Assembly (NCBI GenBank): GCA_012103325.1
Contig: WLWY01000005.1
Span: 372,001-436,000 of the forward strand
DNA length: 64,000 nt
Origin: Alphaproteobacteria bacterium
GTDB taxonomy: Bacteria; Pseudomonadota; Alphaproteobacteria; UBA8366; GCA-2717185
Direction: 5' to 3'
Position numbers and translations under genes: made by a program. The notes beneath the pieces were generated by a model. The model was given only the letters and a program-made list of their open reading frames with translations, was not told where the DNA came from and did no database searches. Position 1 is the first letter of the stretch, and every line of letters starts with the position of its first letter. Below, in pieces: positions 55,307 through 64,000 of the stretch.

Positions 55307-56503
55307 ATGACACGCCAGGCCTGGATCATGGTCGTTTGCGGTGTCTTGATCGTCATGGTGGGTGGCGGTCTGCGTCAGGCCTTCGGTGTCTTCCTGCGGC
55401 CTGTGGCACTCGATTTGGATATCGGCCGGCAGCTGTTCGGTCTGGTCATCGCGGCGCAGGCGCTCATCTACGGCGTATCTCAACCTGCGGCGGGCCTGCT
55501 CGCCGACCGCTACGGCTCGATCCGGATCATCATTGCCGGAGTCGTGCTCTATGCCGCCGGCCTTTGGATGGCGAGTTTCGCCACCGACGCTGTCGATCTG
55601 TTCATTTCGCTCGGCGTTCTGGTCGGGTTGGGGCTCAGTGGCCCGACACAGGTTCTAGTACTCGGCGCGGTGGGCAAGGTCGTTCCCAATGAGAAGCGCA
55701 GCCTCGTATTCGGGACGGTGATCGCTTCCACATCGCTCGGCATGTTCTTCTTCGTGCCGGGTGTGCAGCAATTGCTCGATACGCTGGGGTGGCGGGAAAC
55801 ATTCGTGATTCTGGCGCTGATGATCGCGGTGCTGCCGCTGTTCACGATTGGATTGCGCACCGGCTCTACCGTGCAGGCCAGCGGTCCCAGCCAGTCATTG
55901 CGGGAGGCGATTGGTGAGGCGAGTTCCCATTCGGGCTATCTTTTTCTGACAGCCGGTTTCTTCGTCTGCGGCTTTCACGTGACCTTTATCGCGACGCACC
56001 TGCCGGCCTTCCTGATCGACAACGGTGTGTCTTCGACCGCCGCCGCCTATTCGCTGGGTCTGATCGGGCTGTGCAACGTCGCGGGTGCCTACATCTTTGG
56101 CGCGCTGGGTGACCGGTTCAGCAAGAAAAACCTTTTGTGCTGGATCTACTTCGGGCGCGCGGTGTTGATGGGAATGGTCCTGATCGTGCCGATCAACGAT
56201 GTGACGGCGCTGATCTTCGGCGTCTTCATGGGGTTGCTGTGGCTCGCCACCGTACCGCTCACGAGCGGGATCGTCGCCCAGGTGTTCGGGACACGCTATT
56301 TCTCGATGCTGTTCGGCGTCGTCATGATGAGCCACCAGTTCGGCAGCTTCGCCGGCGCGTGGCTCGGCGGCTACATTTACGACACGACGGGGACCTACGA
56401 CCTGATGTGGGCGGCCTCGGTCGGCGTCGGATTGCTTGCCACCGCGCTGCACTGGCCGATCCGCGAGCAGCCGCTTGCGCGGCTGTCGCAAGAAACGGCC
56501 TAG
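55307..56503 (+). CDS. MFS transporter
   Basis: From MTRQAWIMVVCGVLIVMVGGGLRQAFGVFLRPVALDL; GVSQPAAGLLADRYGSIRIIIAGVVLYAAGLWMAS. Confidence 0.93.
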   Translation: MTRQAWIMVVCGVLIVMVGGGLRQAFGVFLRPVALDLDIGRQLFGLVIAAQALIYGVSQPAAGLLADRYGSIRIIIAGVVLYAAGLWMASFATDAVDLFISLGVLVGLGLSGPTQVLVLGAVGKVVPNEKRSLVFGTVIASTSLGMFFFVPGVQQLLDTLGWRETFVILALMIAVLPLFTIGLRTGSTVQASGPSQSLREAIGEASSHSGYLFLTAGFFVCGFHVTFIATHLPAFLIDNGVSSTAAAYSLGLIGLCNVAGAYIFGALGDRFSKKNLLCWIYFGRAVLMGMVLIVPINDVTALIFGVFMGLLWLATVPLTSGIVAQVFGTRYFSMLFGVVMMSHQFGSFAGAWLGGYIYDTTGTYDLMWAASVGVGLLATALHWPIREQPLARLSQETA

Positions 56504-56513
56504 CCGACGTTTC

Positions 56514-56954
56514 CTACCAGTTTCCCGTGTTTTCCATCGACGCCCAGGGCTCCTGGTCCGGCAAGCGCTCGCCGTTCTGCAGCAGTTCGATGGAGATGTT
56601 ATCCGGCGTGCGGATGAACGCCATATAACCGTCGCGCGGCGGCCGGTTGATAGTGATGCCCGCATCCATCAGCTTCTGGCAGGTGTCGTAGATGTTGTCG
56701 ACCTGATAAGCGAGATGGCCGAAATTGCGGCCGCCGGCATAATCTTCCGGGTCCCAATTGTAGGTGAGTTCGAGAACCGGCGCCTTGTTCGCTCGGGCCG
56801 CTTCCTCATCTTCCTTGGCGGCGAGAAAAAGGTTGGTATAGCGGCCCTTTTCGCTTTCGGTACGGCGCATCTCGACCATGCCAAGCATGTTGCAGAAAAA
56901 ATCCAGCGTCTTATCGAGATCCGTAACGCGCACCATGGTGTGAAGATATCGCAT
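56514..56954 (-). CDS. VOC family protein, lactoylglutathione lyase-like
   Basis: [45 protein letters not shown]...[27 protein letters not shown]. Confidence 0.94.
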   Translation of the reverse strand: MRYLHTMVRVTDLDKTLDFFCNMLGMVEMRRTESEKGRYTNLFLAAKEDEEAARANKAPVLELTYNWDPEDYAGGRNFGHLAYQVDNIYDTCQKLMDAGITINRPPRDGYMAFIRTPDNISIELLQNGERLPDQEPWASMENTGNW

Positions 56955-57025
56955 AGGAAGCACTCCCTCCGTTCGAATTGATTTGGCCAATTCGTAACAT
57001 GCGCCGGGAGTTGCGCAAATGCCTG

Positions 57026-57288
57026 ATACCAAGGAGCGCTGATAGTGACCCCTAGAGACGGGTTATCCAGGTTTTCGGCAAGGAGCGCGCGGCGCAGCGA
57101 TGCGGGGTATCGGAAGCCGGGCGCGACGCTGTCCGAAAGCCTGGATAACCCGCCCTTCGGGTCGCGTATGCGGTCCGTCGGAGAGCGTCGGAACGGCTTG
57201 ACGATGCCCCGCATCGACTGCGCCGCCCCTCCTACCCGACGGACCGCATACGCGATCTCTAGGGGTCACTATCAGCGCTCCTTGGTAT
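57026..57288. mobile_element. 263-bp MITE-like structured element with 33-bp perfect terminal inverted repeats
   Basis: ATACCAAGGAGCGCTGATAGTGACCCCTAGAGA (57026-57058) and its exact reverse complement (57256-57288); several further internal inverted repeats. Confidence 0.85.
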
Positions 57289-57292
57289 GAGT

Positions 57293-58132
57293 TCAACGGA
57301 CCAGCAGAACCGTGCAGGTGATTGAGTCGAGCAACCCGGCAACGTCGCCCGCCGGTAGCAAGGGGCTGTCGGCGCTCATGACGACCAACCCCGTATCCGG
57401 CCGTCCGACATGCGCGCAAAGTCCGGCGAGCGTGTTTGCCGAGAATGACTCCATCGTCACATCTCCGGCTTCTCCGCTAAGCAATCCTTGGGCCTGTTCT
57501 TTGAGTTGCTGGGGATCCTTGTCCTTCGTTTCCGGAAGGAGAACGGTGAGGGCGCCATTGCCATGGGTTAGGGCGGACGCCATTTGCAGGGCTTTTTCGC
57601 TCTGTTCGCCGCCGTCGAAGACGACGAATATCCGGCCCTCGACGCGGCGGCCGTCGCGCAGAATAAGAACGGACCGCGTCACGCGTTTAACCGTGGCGCT
57701 GGCGGGTAGGCCAAGGCGGGCATGCGCCGGGCCGCCGTGATGTCCGCCTTCGACGATAACCAGATCGGCGCCTTCCGCAGCGCTGGCAACCTCGTGGGCG
57801 ATGCGGCCGCGCACCGTGCGGAAGGACCATGCAACGCGGTCTCGTTCCGCGATTGTGGCCAGCTGCCGCTGAGCCGCCGCGGCGAGCCTTGCCATTTGCG
57901 ATTCCAGTTCCGACGGTTCGAGCGGTTGGCGCCCGCCGGTCGTCAGGTTGACTTGCGTCGTGAACGGCAGGGCGGCGAGTTGCAGAAGCTCGTCGTCTTC
58001 GACGAAGAGGCCCTGCAGTTCGGCGCGCAGGCGACGCGCCAACCCGGCGGCGACTTCCACGCTATTCGGTGTCGAGGCGCTTGAATCGAGCGCGATCAGG
58101 ATGCGCCGGATACGCGAAGCGGGGCTGTTCAT
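57293..58132 (-). CDS. Universal stress protein family protein
   Basis: 279 aa; RRILIALDSSASTPNSVEVAAGLARRLRAELQGLFVEDDELLQLA. Confidence 0.82.
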   Translation of the reverse strand: MNSPASRIRRILIALDSSASTPNSVEVAAGLARRLRAELQGLFVEDDELLQLAALPFTTQVNLTTGGRQPLEPSELESQMARLAAAAQRQLATIAERDRVAWSFRTVRGRIAHEVASAAEGADLVIVEGGHHGGPAHARLGLPASATVKRVTRSVLILRDGRRVEGRIFVVFDGGEQSEKALQMASALTHGNGALTVLLPETKDKDPQQLKEQAQGLLSGEAGDVTMESFSANTLAGLCAHVGRPDTGLVVMSADSPLLPAGDVAGLLDSITCTVLLVR

Positions 58133-60546
58133 TCCGAATTCTCCGACTTGTCCTTATGGCCGAAGCGGCGAACGATTTCCGATAAGGCTTCCAGCCGTTT
58201 TTCGACGCGGCCATTTATGCTGTCGGGCGGGAACTTGCCGGACTTGTCGCGTTCGCCGGCCGGGATGCCGGTCAGGATTTCGATGCCCTGGTCGATCGTT
58301 TCGACCGGATAGATGCGAAACTTGCCGGCTGCTGCCGCCTCGACGACATCGTCGCGCAGCATCAGATGTTTCACATTGGAAGCGGGAATGAGAACGCCCT
58401 GGTCGCCGGTTAGGCCCGATTGGCGGCAGATATCGAAGAAGCCCTCGATCTTCTCATTCGCGCCGCCGATGGCCTGGACCTGGCCATGCTGATTGACCGA
58501 ACCGGTGACAGCGTAGGATTGTTTGATCGGCGCGTCGGCAAGCGCGGACAAAAGTGCGTAAAGCTCGGTCGACGATGCGCTGTCGCCGTCCACACCACCA
58601 TAGGATTGTTCGAAGGCCAGGCTCGCCTTGAGCGCCAAGGGACGATCCTTCGCGTAGCGCGCGCCGAGGAAGCCGGAAAGGATCATGACGCCTTTTGAGT
58701 GGGTCGGGCCGCCAAGCTCGACCTGCCGTTCGATATCGATTACATCGCCCTTGCCGAGTTGGATGCTGGCGGTGATGCGCGATGGTTTGCCGAAAGCGAA
58801 ACCGCCAAGTTGCAAGACGGCGAGCCCATTGACCTGGCCGACGGCTTCGCCTTGCGTGTCGATTAGGATTGTGCCGCGGCGGATTGCATCCTGCGACCGT
58901 TCCCGCACCCGGTCGGCCCGATGGATTTGCGCGTCGATCGAGCGCTGAACGTCTTCCGCCAGGACCGTCTCGCGGCCGGCTTGTCCGGCCCAGTAGTCGG
59001 ACTCCTGCAGAATGTCCGAGATGTTTTCCGCGTGGCAGGACAGCCTCTCCGAGTCGCCGGCCAGCCGGGCGGCATGATCGACGACCCGCGCCACGGCGTG
59101 CGCATCGAGTGGCTTGAGCGATTCCCGTTTCGCCAACTGGGCGACGAACTGCGCAAACAGGGCGGTCGATTCCGCATTCCGTTCGACGTCCTCTTCGACA
59201 TCCACGGCGACTTTGAAGATTTCCTGGAACTCGGGGTCGTACGCGGCAAGCATGTAATACAGCATGCGGTCGCCGAGCAGCACGACCTTGACGTCGAGCG
59301 GGATCGGTTCCGGTTCGAGCGATACCGTGCTGATCAGGCTCATGGCCTGGCCGATACTCTCGATGCGTATTTCTCGCGCCTTGATCGCGCGTTTCAGTTC
59401 TTCCCAGGCGAGCGGCTGCATCAGCACCTTGCGCGCTTCGAGAATCAGGTAGCCGCCATTGGCGCGATGCAGTGCGCCAGGCTTGATCAAGGTGAAGTCG
59501 GTCATCAGCGCGCCGAATTGGGAGATATGCTCGACGCGCCCGATCAGATTGCCGTGCGTCGGGTGGTTCTCGTAGACCACCGGGGCGCCGGCTGCCGGGC
59601 CGGCATGATCGCGCAGCAGATTGACCTGATAACGGCGCAGCATTGCCCCTTCGCCGGCTTCTTGCTGCATCAACGCTTCCGGCTGCGCCGGTTTGGGGGC
59701 GATCAATTGATTGGTATGCTCGACGATGTCCTGTTCGACGGCGTCCAGATAGGCGAGCAGGGCGGGGATGTCCTGATATTTCGACTGGATTTCGTCGATC
59801 AGATGACCGACGGAAAACCGCGTGATGTCATGGGTCAGGTCGCGGATGCGCTCGCGGTGTTCCTGCGCCCAGCGGGGCATTTCGCGCAGGATCTCCTGTA
59901 GTTCCTGCTGCAGCGTTTCGATATCGGCCTGAACCTGTTTCTGCTCGTCTTCCGGCAGCTTCTGGAAGGCTTCCGGGCCGAGCACCTCGCCGTTCCGCAC
60001 CGGCGCCAGCGTCATGCCGACTGGCGTGCGGACCAGGGCGATCGATTTCTCGCCGGCACGCTTCTGCAGATCGCCGAACGCCTTTTCGCTGCGCTGATTG
60101 AACTCGGCTTCGATCGCTTCGATCCGCGCCCGGTTGTCATCGCTTTCGAAGGCCGCGGGGATCGAGACCTTCAGCTCTTCGACCAGCCGCTCCATGTCTT
60201 TCTGGAAAATCAGGCCGCGGCCAGGCGGCAGGCTGAGCGCGATCGGCTTGTGCGGTTCCGTGAAATTCTGGACGTAACACCAGTCGTCCGGGAACGGTTC
60301 GGTTGCGGCCTGTTCGTCGATGAACTTCCGCACCAGCGTGTGCTTGCCCGCACCCGTCGGGCCGAGCGCGAAGAGGTTGTAGCCGGCGCGCTTCATGCCG
60401 ATGCCGAAACGGACCGCTTCGACGGCGCGGCTCTGTCCAAGCCACTCGTCCGGTGCTTCCAGTTCGGCCGTGGTCTTGAAACGGAACGTCGCGGGATCGG
60501 TCTTGCGGCATAGCGCGTCCGTCCCAAGCGGTTCGATTTCGGTCAT
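58129..60546 (-). CDS. Lon-like AAA+ ATP-dependent protease (LonB/Lon-related type)
   Basis: About 805 aa; ALGPTGAGKHTLVRKFI, GVMILSGFLGARYAKDRPLALKASLAFEQSYGGVDGDSASSTELYALLSALAD, SVNQHGQVQAIGGANEKIEGFFD. Confidence 0.93.
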   Translation of the reverse strand: MTEIEPLGTDALCRKTDPATFRFKTTAELEAPDEWLGQSRAVEAVRFGIGMKRAGYNLFALGPTGAGKHTLVRKFIDEQAATEPFPDDWCYVQNFTEPHKPIALSLPPGRGLIFQKDMERLVEELKVSIPAAFESDDNRARIEAIEAEFNQRSEKAFGDLQKRAGEKSIALVRTPVGMTLAPVRNGEVLGPEAFQKLPEDEQKQVQADIETLQQELQEILREMPRWAQEHRERIRDLTHDITRFSVGHLIDEIQSKYQDIPALLAYLDAVEQDIVEHTNQLIAPKPAQPEALMQQEAGEGAMLRRYQVNLLRDHAGPAAGAPVVYENHPTHGNLIGRVEHISQFGALMTDFTLIKPGALHRANGGYLILEARKVLMQPLAWEELKRAIKAREIRIESIGQAMSLISTVSLEPEPIPLDVKVVLLGDRMLYYMLAAYDPEFQEIFKVAVDVEEDVERNAESTALFAQFVAQLAKRESLKPLDAHAVARVVDHAARLAGDSERLSCHAENISDILQESDYWAGQAGRETVLAEDVQRSIDAQIHRADRVRERSQDAIRRGTILIDTQGEAVGQVNGLAVLQLGGFAFGKPSRITASIQLGKGDVIDIERQVELGGPTHSKGVMILSGFLGARYAKDRPLALKASLAFEQSYGGVDGDSASSTELYALLSALADAPIKQSYAVTGSVNQHGQVQAIGGANEKIEGFFDICRQSGLTGDQGVLIPASNVKHLMLRDDVVEAAAAGKFRIYPVETIDQGIEILTGIPAGERDKSGKFPPDSINGRVEKRLEALSEIVRRFGHKDKSENSE

Positions 60547-60681
60547 CACTCACTCCGGTATTCCTTATCCGAATTGCGTAACCGATTGCGCGCGTGGAAA
60601 CCTTGATCTGGCTCAATTGCTTGCCGTTGGTGATGCAGAGCCATATATCGGTTCGTAATCATCGAAGAGAGAAAGTCCGCC

Positions 60682-62295
60682 ATGCCGGCCGATACCGAAA
60701 TGGAGCAACAGGAAGCGAGGAAGGCCAAGCGCGATGCGTTGGTCGCCGTCGTCGTTGCCGTCGGGGTCGCCGTTCTTGGCTGGTATGGCTTTGAGCGGAT
60801 GTCGAATGTTGCCGAAAAGGCTGGCATCAAGCCGAAACCGGTCGCCTTGGCGCCAGCGGAGAAGCCTAAAAGAAAACCGATTGAGATCGCGCCACGAGCG
60901 GTAGAGACCGAGCAAGAGCCCACAGAAGAAACAGTGCCGCCGGTGGAACGCGAAGTGGCTGCGCCGTCGATCGCGCCAACACAGTCCATTCTGCCGCCCT
61001 TGGCGGTGCTGATGGACATGGCACGCCAGAAGATCGCCGCGGGCGATCCGGTCACGGGCGCGCTTTTGGTGCTGGCCGGCCTGCCAAAAGATACTGACAC
61101 GCTCAAAGAAGACGAAAAGGCGACGGCCTATCGCGTCCTGCATCGAGCCTATTGGGACCGGCGGGAAATGTCTGTGTTCCGTGGTCACTACCGGTTCGTG
61201 CGGCTGGCCGCGTTCAACGCTGACGGCACGCTTGCGGTCACGGCGTCGTCGGACAAGTCCGCCCGCCTATGGAATGTCGCCACGGGGACGGAGATTGCGG
61301 CGCTCGAAGGTCATGAGGCGGAGGTGTGGTCGGCGGCGTTCAGTCCGGACAGCCGCCGGGTCATGACGGTTTCCTTCGACAACACGGCGCGGCTTTGGGA
61401 TGTGGAGAGCGGCGAAACGCTCGCCGTCCTGCGTGGCCACCAGGCGGAGGTGAATGCCGCCGCGTTCAGCCCCGACGGCAGCCGCATGCTCACGGCCTCG
61501 CACGACAACACCGCACGTGTTTGGGATACCGAAACCGCCACCACGATTGCGGAGTTGAGCGGACATGAGAGCCTGATCCGCACCGCCGCCTTTAGCGCCG
61601 ACGGCACCCGTGTCGTCACGGCCTCGCACGATACGACGGCCAGGATTTGGAATGCCGAAACCGGTGAGGAACTCCTGGTGCTCCGCGGCCATAAACGGCT
61701 CGTCCGGTTGGCCGCGTTCAGCCCCGATGGCAGCCGTGTCGCGACCGCCTCAGCGGATGGGACGGCGCGGCTCTGGGATGCGAAGACCGGCGCGGTTGTC
61801 GCCGTTCTGAGCGGTCACGACCAATACGTGACCGCCGCCTATTTTAGCCCGGACGGACGCCGGGTCGTGACGTCGGCCTGGGGCGACAACAATGCGCGGC
61901 TGTGGAACGCCGATACGGGTGCGGCCATTGCGGTTCTGCGCGGCCATCGCGGCGAGGTCAATTCGGCCGCCTTTAGTGCGGACAGCCGGCGGGTCGTCAC
62001 TGCGGCGGGGGACCATACCGCACGGCTTTGGGACGCAAATACTGGGGCGGTCCAGGGCGTGCTGGGCGGACACGCCAATGCCATCTATACGGCGGTGTTC
62101 AGCCCGGACGGTACGCGGATACTGACGGCGTCGGCGGACGGGACGGCGCGGCTCTGGGATGCACATGTCGGCGTGGAGAGCAAGACGATTGCGTCCCTGA
62201 AAGACCTCGTCGCTCATCTGGAAGCCGTCCTTCCGCGCGCGCTGACCCGCGACGACCGGCGCGAGCTGACCCGAATTGCAAATGTGACCAGATAG
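60682..62295 (+). CDS. Membrane-anchored WD40 repeat protein
   Basis: 537 aa; N-terminal TM (ALVAVVVAVGVAVLGWYGF), then eight GH...WD-type repeats. Confidence 0.93.
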   Translation: MPADTEMEQQEARKAKRDALVAVVVAVGVAVLGWYGFERMSNVAEKAGIKPKPVALAPAEKPKRKPIEIAPRAVETEQEPTEETVPPVEREVAAPSIAPTQSILPPLAVLMDMARQKIAAGDPVTGALLVLAGLPKDTDTLKEDEKATAYRVLHRAYWDRREMSVFRGHYRFVRLAAFNADGTLAVTASSDKSARLWNVATGTEIAALEGHEAEVWSAAFSPDSRRVMTVSFDNTARLWDVESGETLAVLRGHQAEVNAAAFSPDGSRMLTASHDNTARVWDTETATTIAELSGHESLIRTAAFSADGTRVVTASHDTTARIWNAETGEELLVLRGHKRLVRLAAFSPDGSRVATASADGTARLWDAKTGAVVAVLSGHDQYVTAAYFSPDGRRVVTSAWGDNNARLWNADTGAAIAVLRGHRGEVNSAAFSADSRRVVTAAGDHTARLWDANTGAVQGVLGGHANAIYTAVFSPDGTRILTASADGTARLWDAHVGVESKTIASLKDLVAHLEAVLPRALTRDDRRELTRIANVTR

Positions 62296-62363
62296 CGCAT
62301 CCGGTTGCCAAGCTGGCGGCGACGCGCGAAACTTGCCCGGAAATCAATGCGGGAGAGTACAGC

Positions 62364-64000
62364 GTGATTGTAGGAATCGAGGTCGGTGGGACCTTTACCG
62401 ACCTGGTTATGGTTGACGAGTCGGGTCAACTATCCATCCATAAGCTGCCTTCGACGCCAAGCGACCCGAGCGTCGCGGCGGTCGACGGTCTGCGGGAAAT
62501 CCTGGATGCGGCGAACGCGTCCGGCAGTGCGGTATCGGAACTGCTGCACGGGTCGACGATTGCGGCGAACGCACTGATTCAGCGGCGCGGTGCGCGTACG
62601 GCGCTGATCACGACGCGCGGATTCCGCGACGTTCTGTTCATCCAGCGTCAGGACAAGACTGTCGTCTACGATATGTTCTACCAGAAGGCCGAGCCGCTGA
62701 TTTCGCGTGCCGCGGTGCACGAAGTCACCGAGCGGGTGGGCGCCGATGGGGAGGTCGTGACGCCGCTCGATGCGCGCGAGGCGGAAGCTCTGGTCGACGA
62801 TCTCGTCGGCGGTCAGGATGTCGAGTCGGTCGCCGTGTGCCTGCTGCACGCCTATGCCAATCCCAGCCATGAACAGGCGATCGGCGACATCATCAAGCGG
62901 AAATACCCGAATGTCCGGGTTTCGTTGTCGTCAGAGGTGGCGCCGGAGCACCGCGAGTACGAGCGCACCAGCACGGCAGTGATCGACGCCTATATCGGCC
63001 CGGCGGTGGAGAAATATCTGACCAAGTTCGGCGATTCCGTGCGCGAGGTTGGGTTCGACGGCACGCCGCTCATCATGCAGTCCAACGGCGGTGCGGTGCC
63101 GCTGGAAACGGCGCGGCGGCTTACCGCCAACATGTTCGTGTCCGGTCCGGCAGCCGCCGTAACCGCGGCGTCGGAAGTGGCCCAGGCGACGGGGATTTCC
63201 GATGTCATCTCCATCGATGTCGGCGGTACGAGCTGCGATGTCTGCCTGATCACCAACGGCATGCCGCAGACGACGGTCAAAGGCACGGCGGAATTCAGCG
63301 TCGACGGCCTGCCGCTCAATGTTGTCATGACCGATATCGTCACCATCGGCGCCGGAGGCGGGAGTATCGCCCATATCGATGCTGGCGGCATGCTGCAGGT
63401 CGGGCCGCAGAGCGCGGGCGCCGATCCGGGGCCGGCCTGCTACGGCCATGGTGGTGAATTCTTTACGTTGACCGATGCGATGCTGTTGCTGGGTCTGCTC
63501 GACCCGGAGGCGGTGCTGCCGGGTGGGATCAAGCTGCAATCGGATCTGTCGGAAAAGGCGGCGGCGGACCTCTGTGGCCGGCTCGATCTGGAGCCCTTGG
63601 CGCTGGCGGAACGGGTGTACCGGATCGCCATTGTCAACATGGCGCAGGCCTTGCGCCGCGTCAGCGTCAAGCGCGGCTATGATCCGCGCCAGTTCGCGCT
63701 GCTGCCCTGCGGCGGTGCCGGCGCTTTGATCGCTGGACCGCTGGCGGTCGAGATGGGCATGGATCAGATCCTCGTGCCGCCGCATCCTGGAATTTTCTCG
63801 GCGTATGGATTGGCGGTGGCCGATGTCCGCATCGACTATGTGCGGGCGGACGGCGCGGTGCGGACCGATACGCTGACCAAGGAAGGGTTTGCCGAGCGGA
63901 TTGAGGATCTGCGCAACCGGGCTAAAACGGAGTTTTCGGCGCTCGGCTATGATCCGGATGCTCTGACTCTGAGCTTCGCCGTCGACGCCCGTTATGTCGG
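62364..64000 (+). CDS. Hydantoinase/oxoprolinase (HyuA) family protein, truncated by window end
   Basis: GTG start after ggagag; IVGIEVGGTFTDLVMVDESGQLSIHKLPSTPSDPS...; open to window end, absent from the ORF track. Confidence 0.88.
   Translation, partial: MIVGIEVGGTFTDLVMVDESGQLSIHKLPSTPSDPSVAAVDGLREILDAANASGSAVSELLHGSTIAANALIQRRGARTALITTRGFRDVLFIQRQDKTVVYDMFYQKAEPLISRAAVHEVTERVGADGEVVTPLDAREAEALVDDLVGGQDVESVAVCLLHAYANPSHEQAIGDIIKRKYPNVRVSLSSEVAPEHREYERTSTAVIDAYIGPAVEKYLTKFGDSVREVGFDGTPLIMQSNGGAVPLETARRLTANMFVSGPAAAVTAASEVAQATGISDVISIDVGGTSCDVCLITNGMPQTTVKGTAEFSVDGLPLNVVMTDIVTIGAGGGSIAHIDAGGMLQVGPQSAGADPGPACYGHGGEFFTLTDAMLLLGLLDPEAVLPGGIKLQSDLSEKAAADLCGRLDLEPLALAERVYRIAIVNMAQALRRVSVKRGYDPRQFALLPCGGAGALIAGPLAVEMGMDQILVPPHPGIFSAYGLAVADVRIDYVRADGAVRTDTLTKEGFAERIEDLRNRAKTEFSALGYDPDALTLSFAVDARYV

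Noticed and set aside
54833-55310. ORFs on both strands (e.g. MGNSTGSTFLKGYRLHPGAVQTNRTGG...)
   Set aside because: They read through the palindrome on both strands and show no protein-like features; treated as non-coding.
58921-59901. 326-aa plus-strand ORF
   Set aside because: Antisense to the Lon-like protease gene; no independent support.
61150-62200. Tandem DNA repeats resembling a repeat array
   Set aside because: Period of about 126 bp corresponds to WD40 codon repeats in frame, not CRISPR or a satellite.

Overview
GC-rich bacterial chromosomal window. Gene content and extragenic repeats suggest an alphaproteobacterium, but this is inference because no rRNA or other taxonomic marker is present. 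It holds about 55 supportable protein-coding genes, with no rRNA, tRNA or CRISPR array seen. Most genes are catabolic or redox enzymes: four Fe(II)/2OG-type oxygenases, acyl-CoA dehydrogenases, SDRs, an aldo/keto reductase, a CoA-transferase, RidA proteins and MBL-fold hydrolases. Mobile DNA is prominent: an IS66 tnpC with a duplicated terminus, two near-identical 1158-bp IS5-type copies about 41.6 kb apart in direct orientation, one IS4-type element, and several palindromic or MITE-like extragenic elements. Most interesting points: (1) a 263-bp structured element with 33-bp perfect terminal inverted repeats at 57026-57288, plus a collapsed 33-bp relic at 9602-9634; (2) IS5 copies inserted at the 4-nt loops of G/C-rich palindromic repeats, where the second copy has mismatched flanks (ACAA/TTGA), and two host repeats carry IS5-like ends themselves; (3) an orphan PEP-CTERM protein gene preceded by a full consensus sigma-54 promoter; (4) an unexplained locus of animal-type heme peroxidase, small protein, BTAD/TPR regulator and a YcaO protein lacking a C-terminal PxPxP; (5) a multicopper oxidase/tyrosinase pair in which the tyrosinase CuA motif reads WQR instead of WHR. 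All calls come from reading the sequence and the supplied ORF translations; no database search was run.
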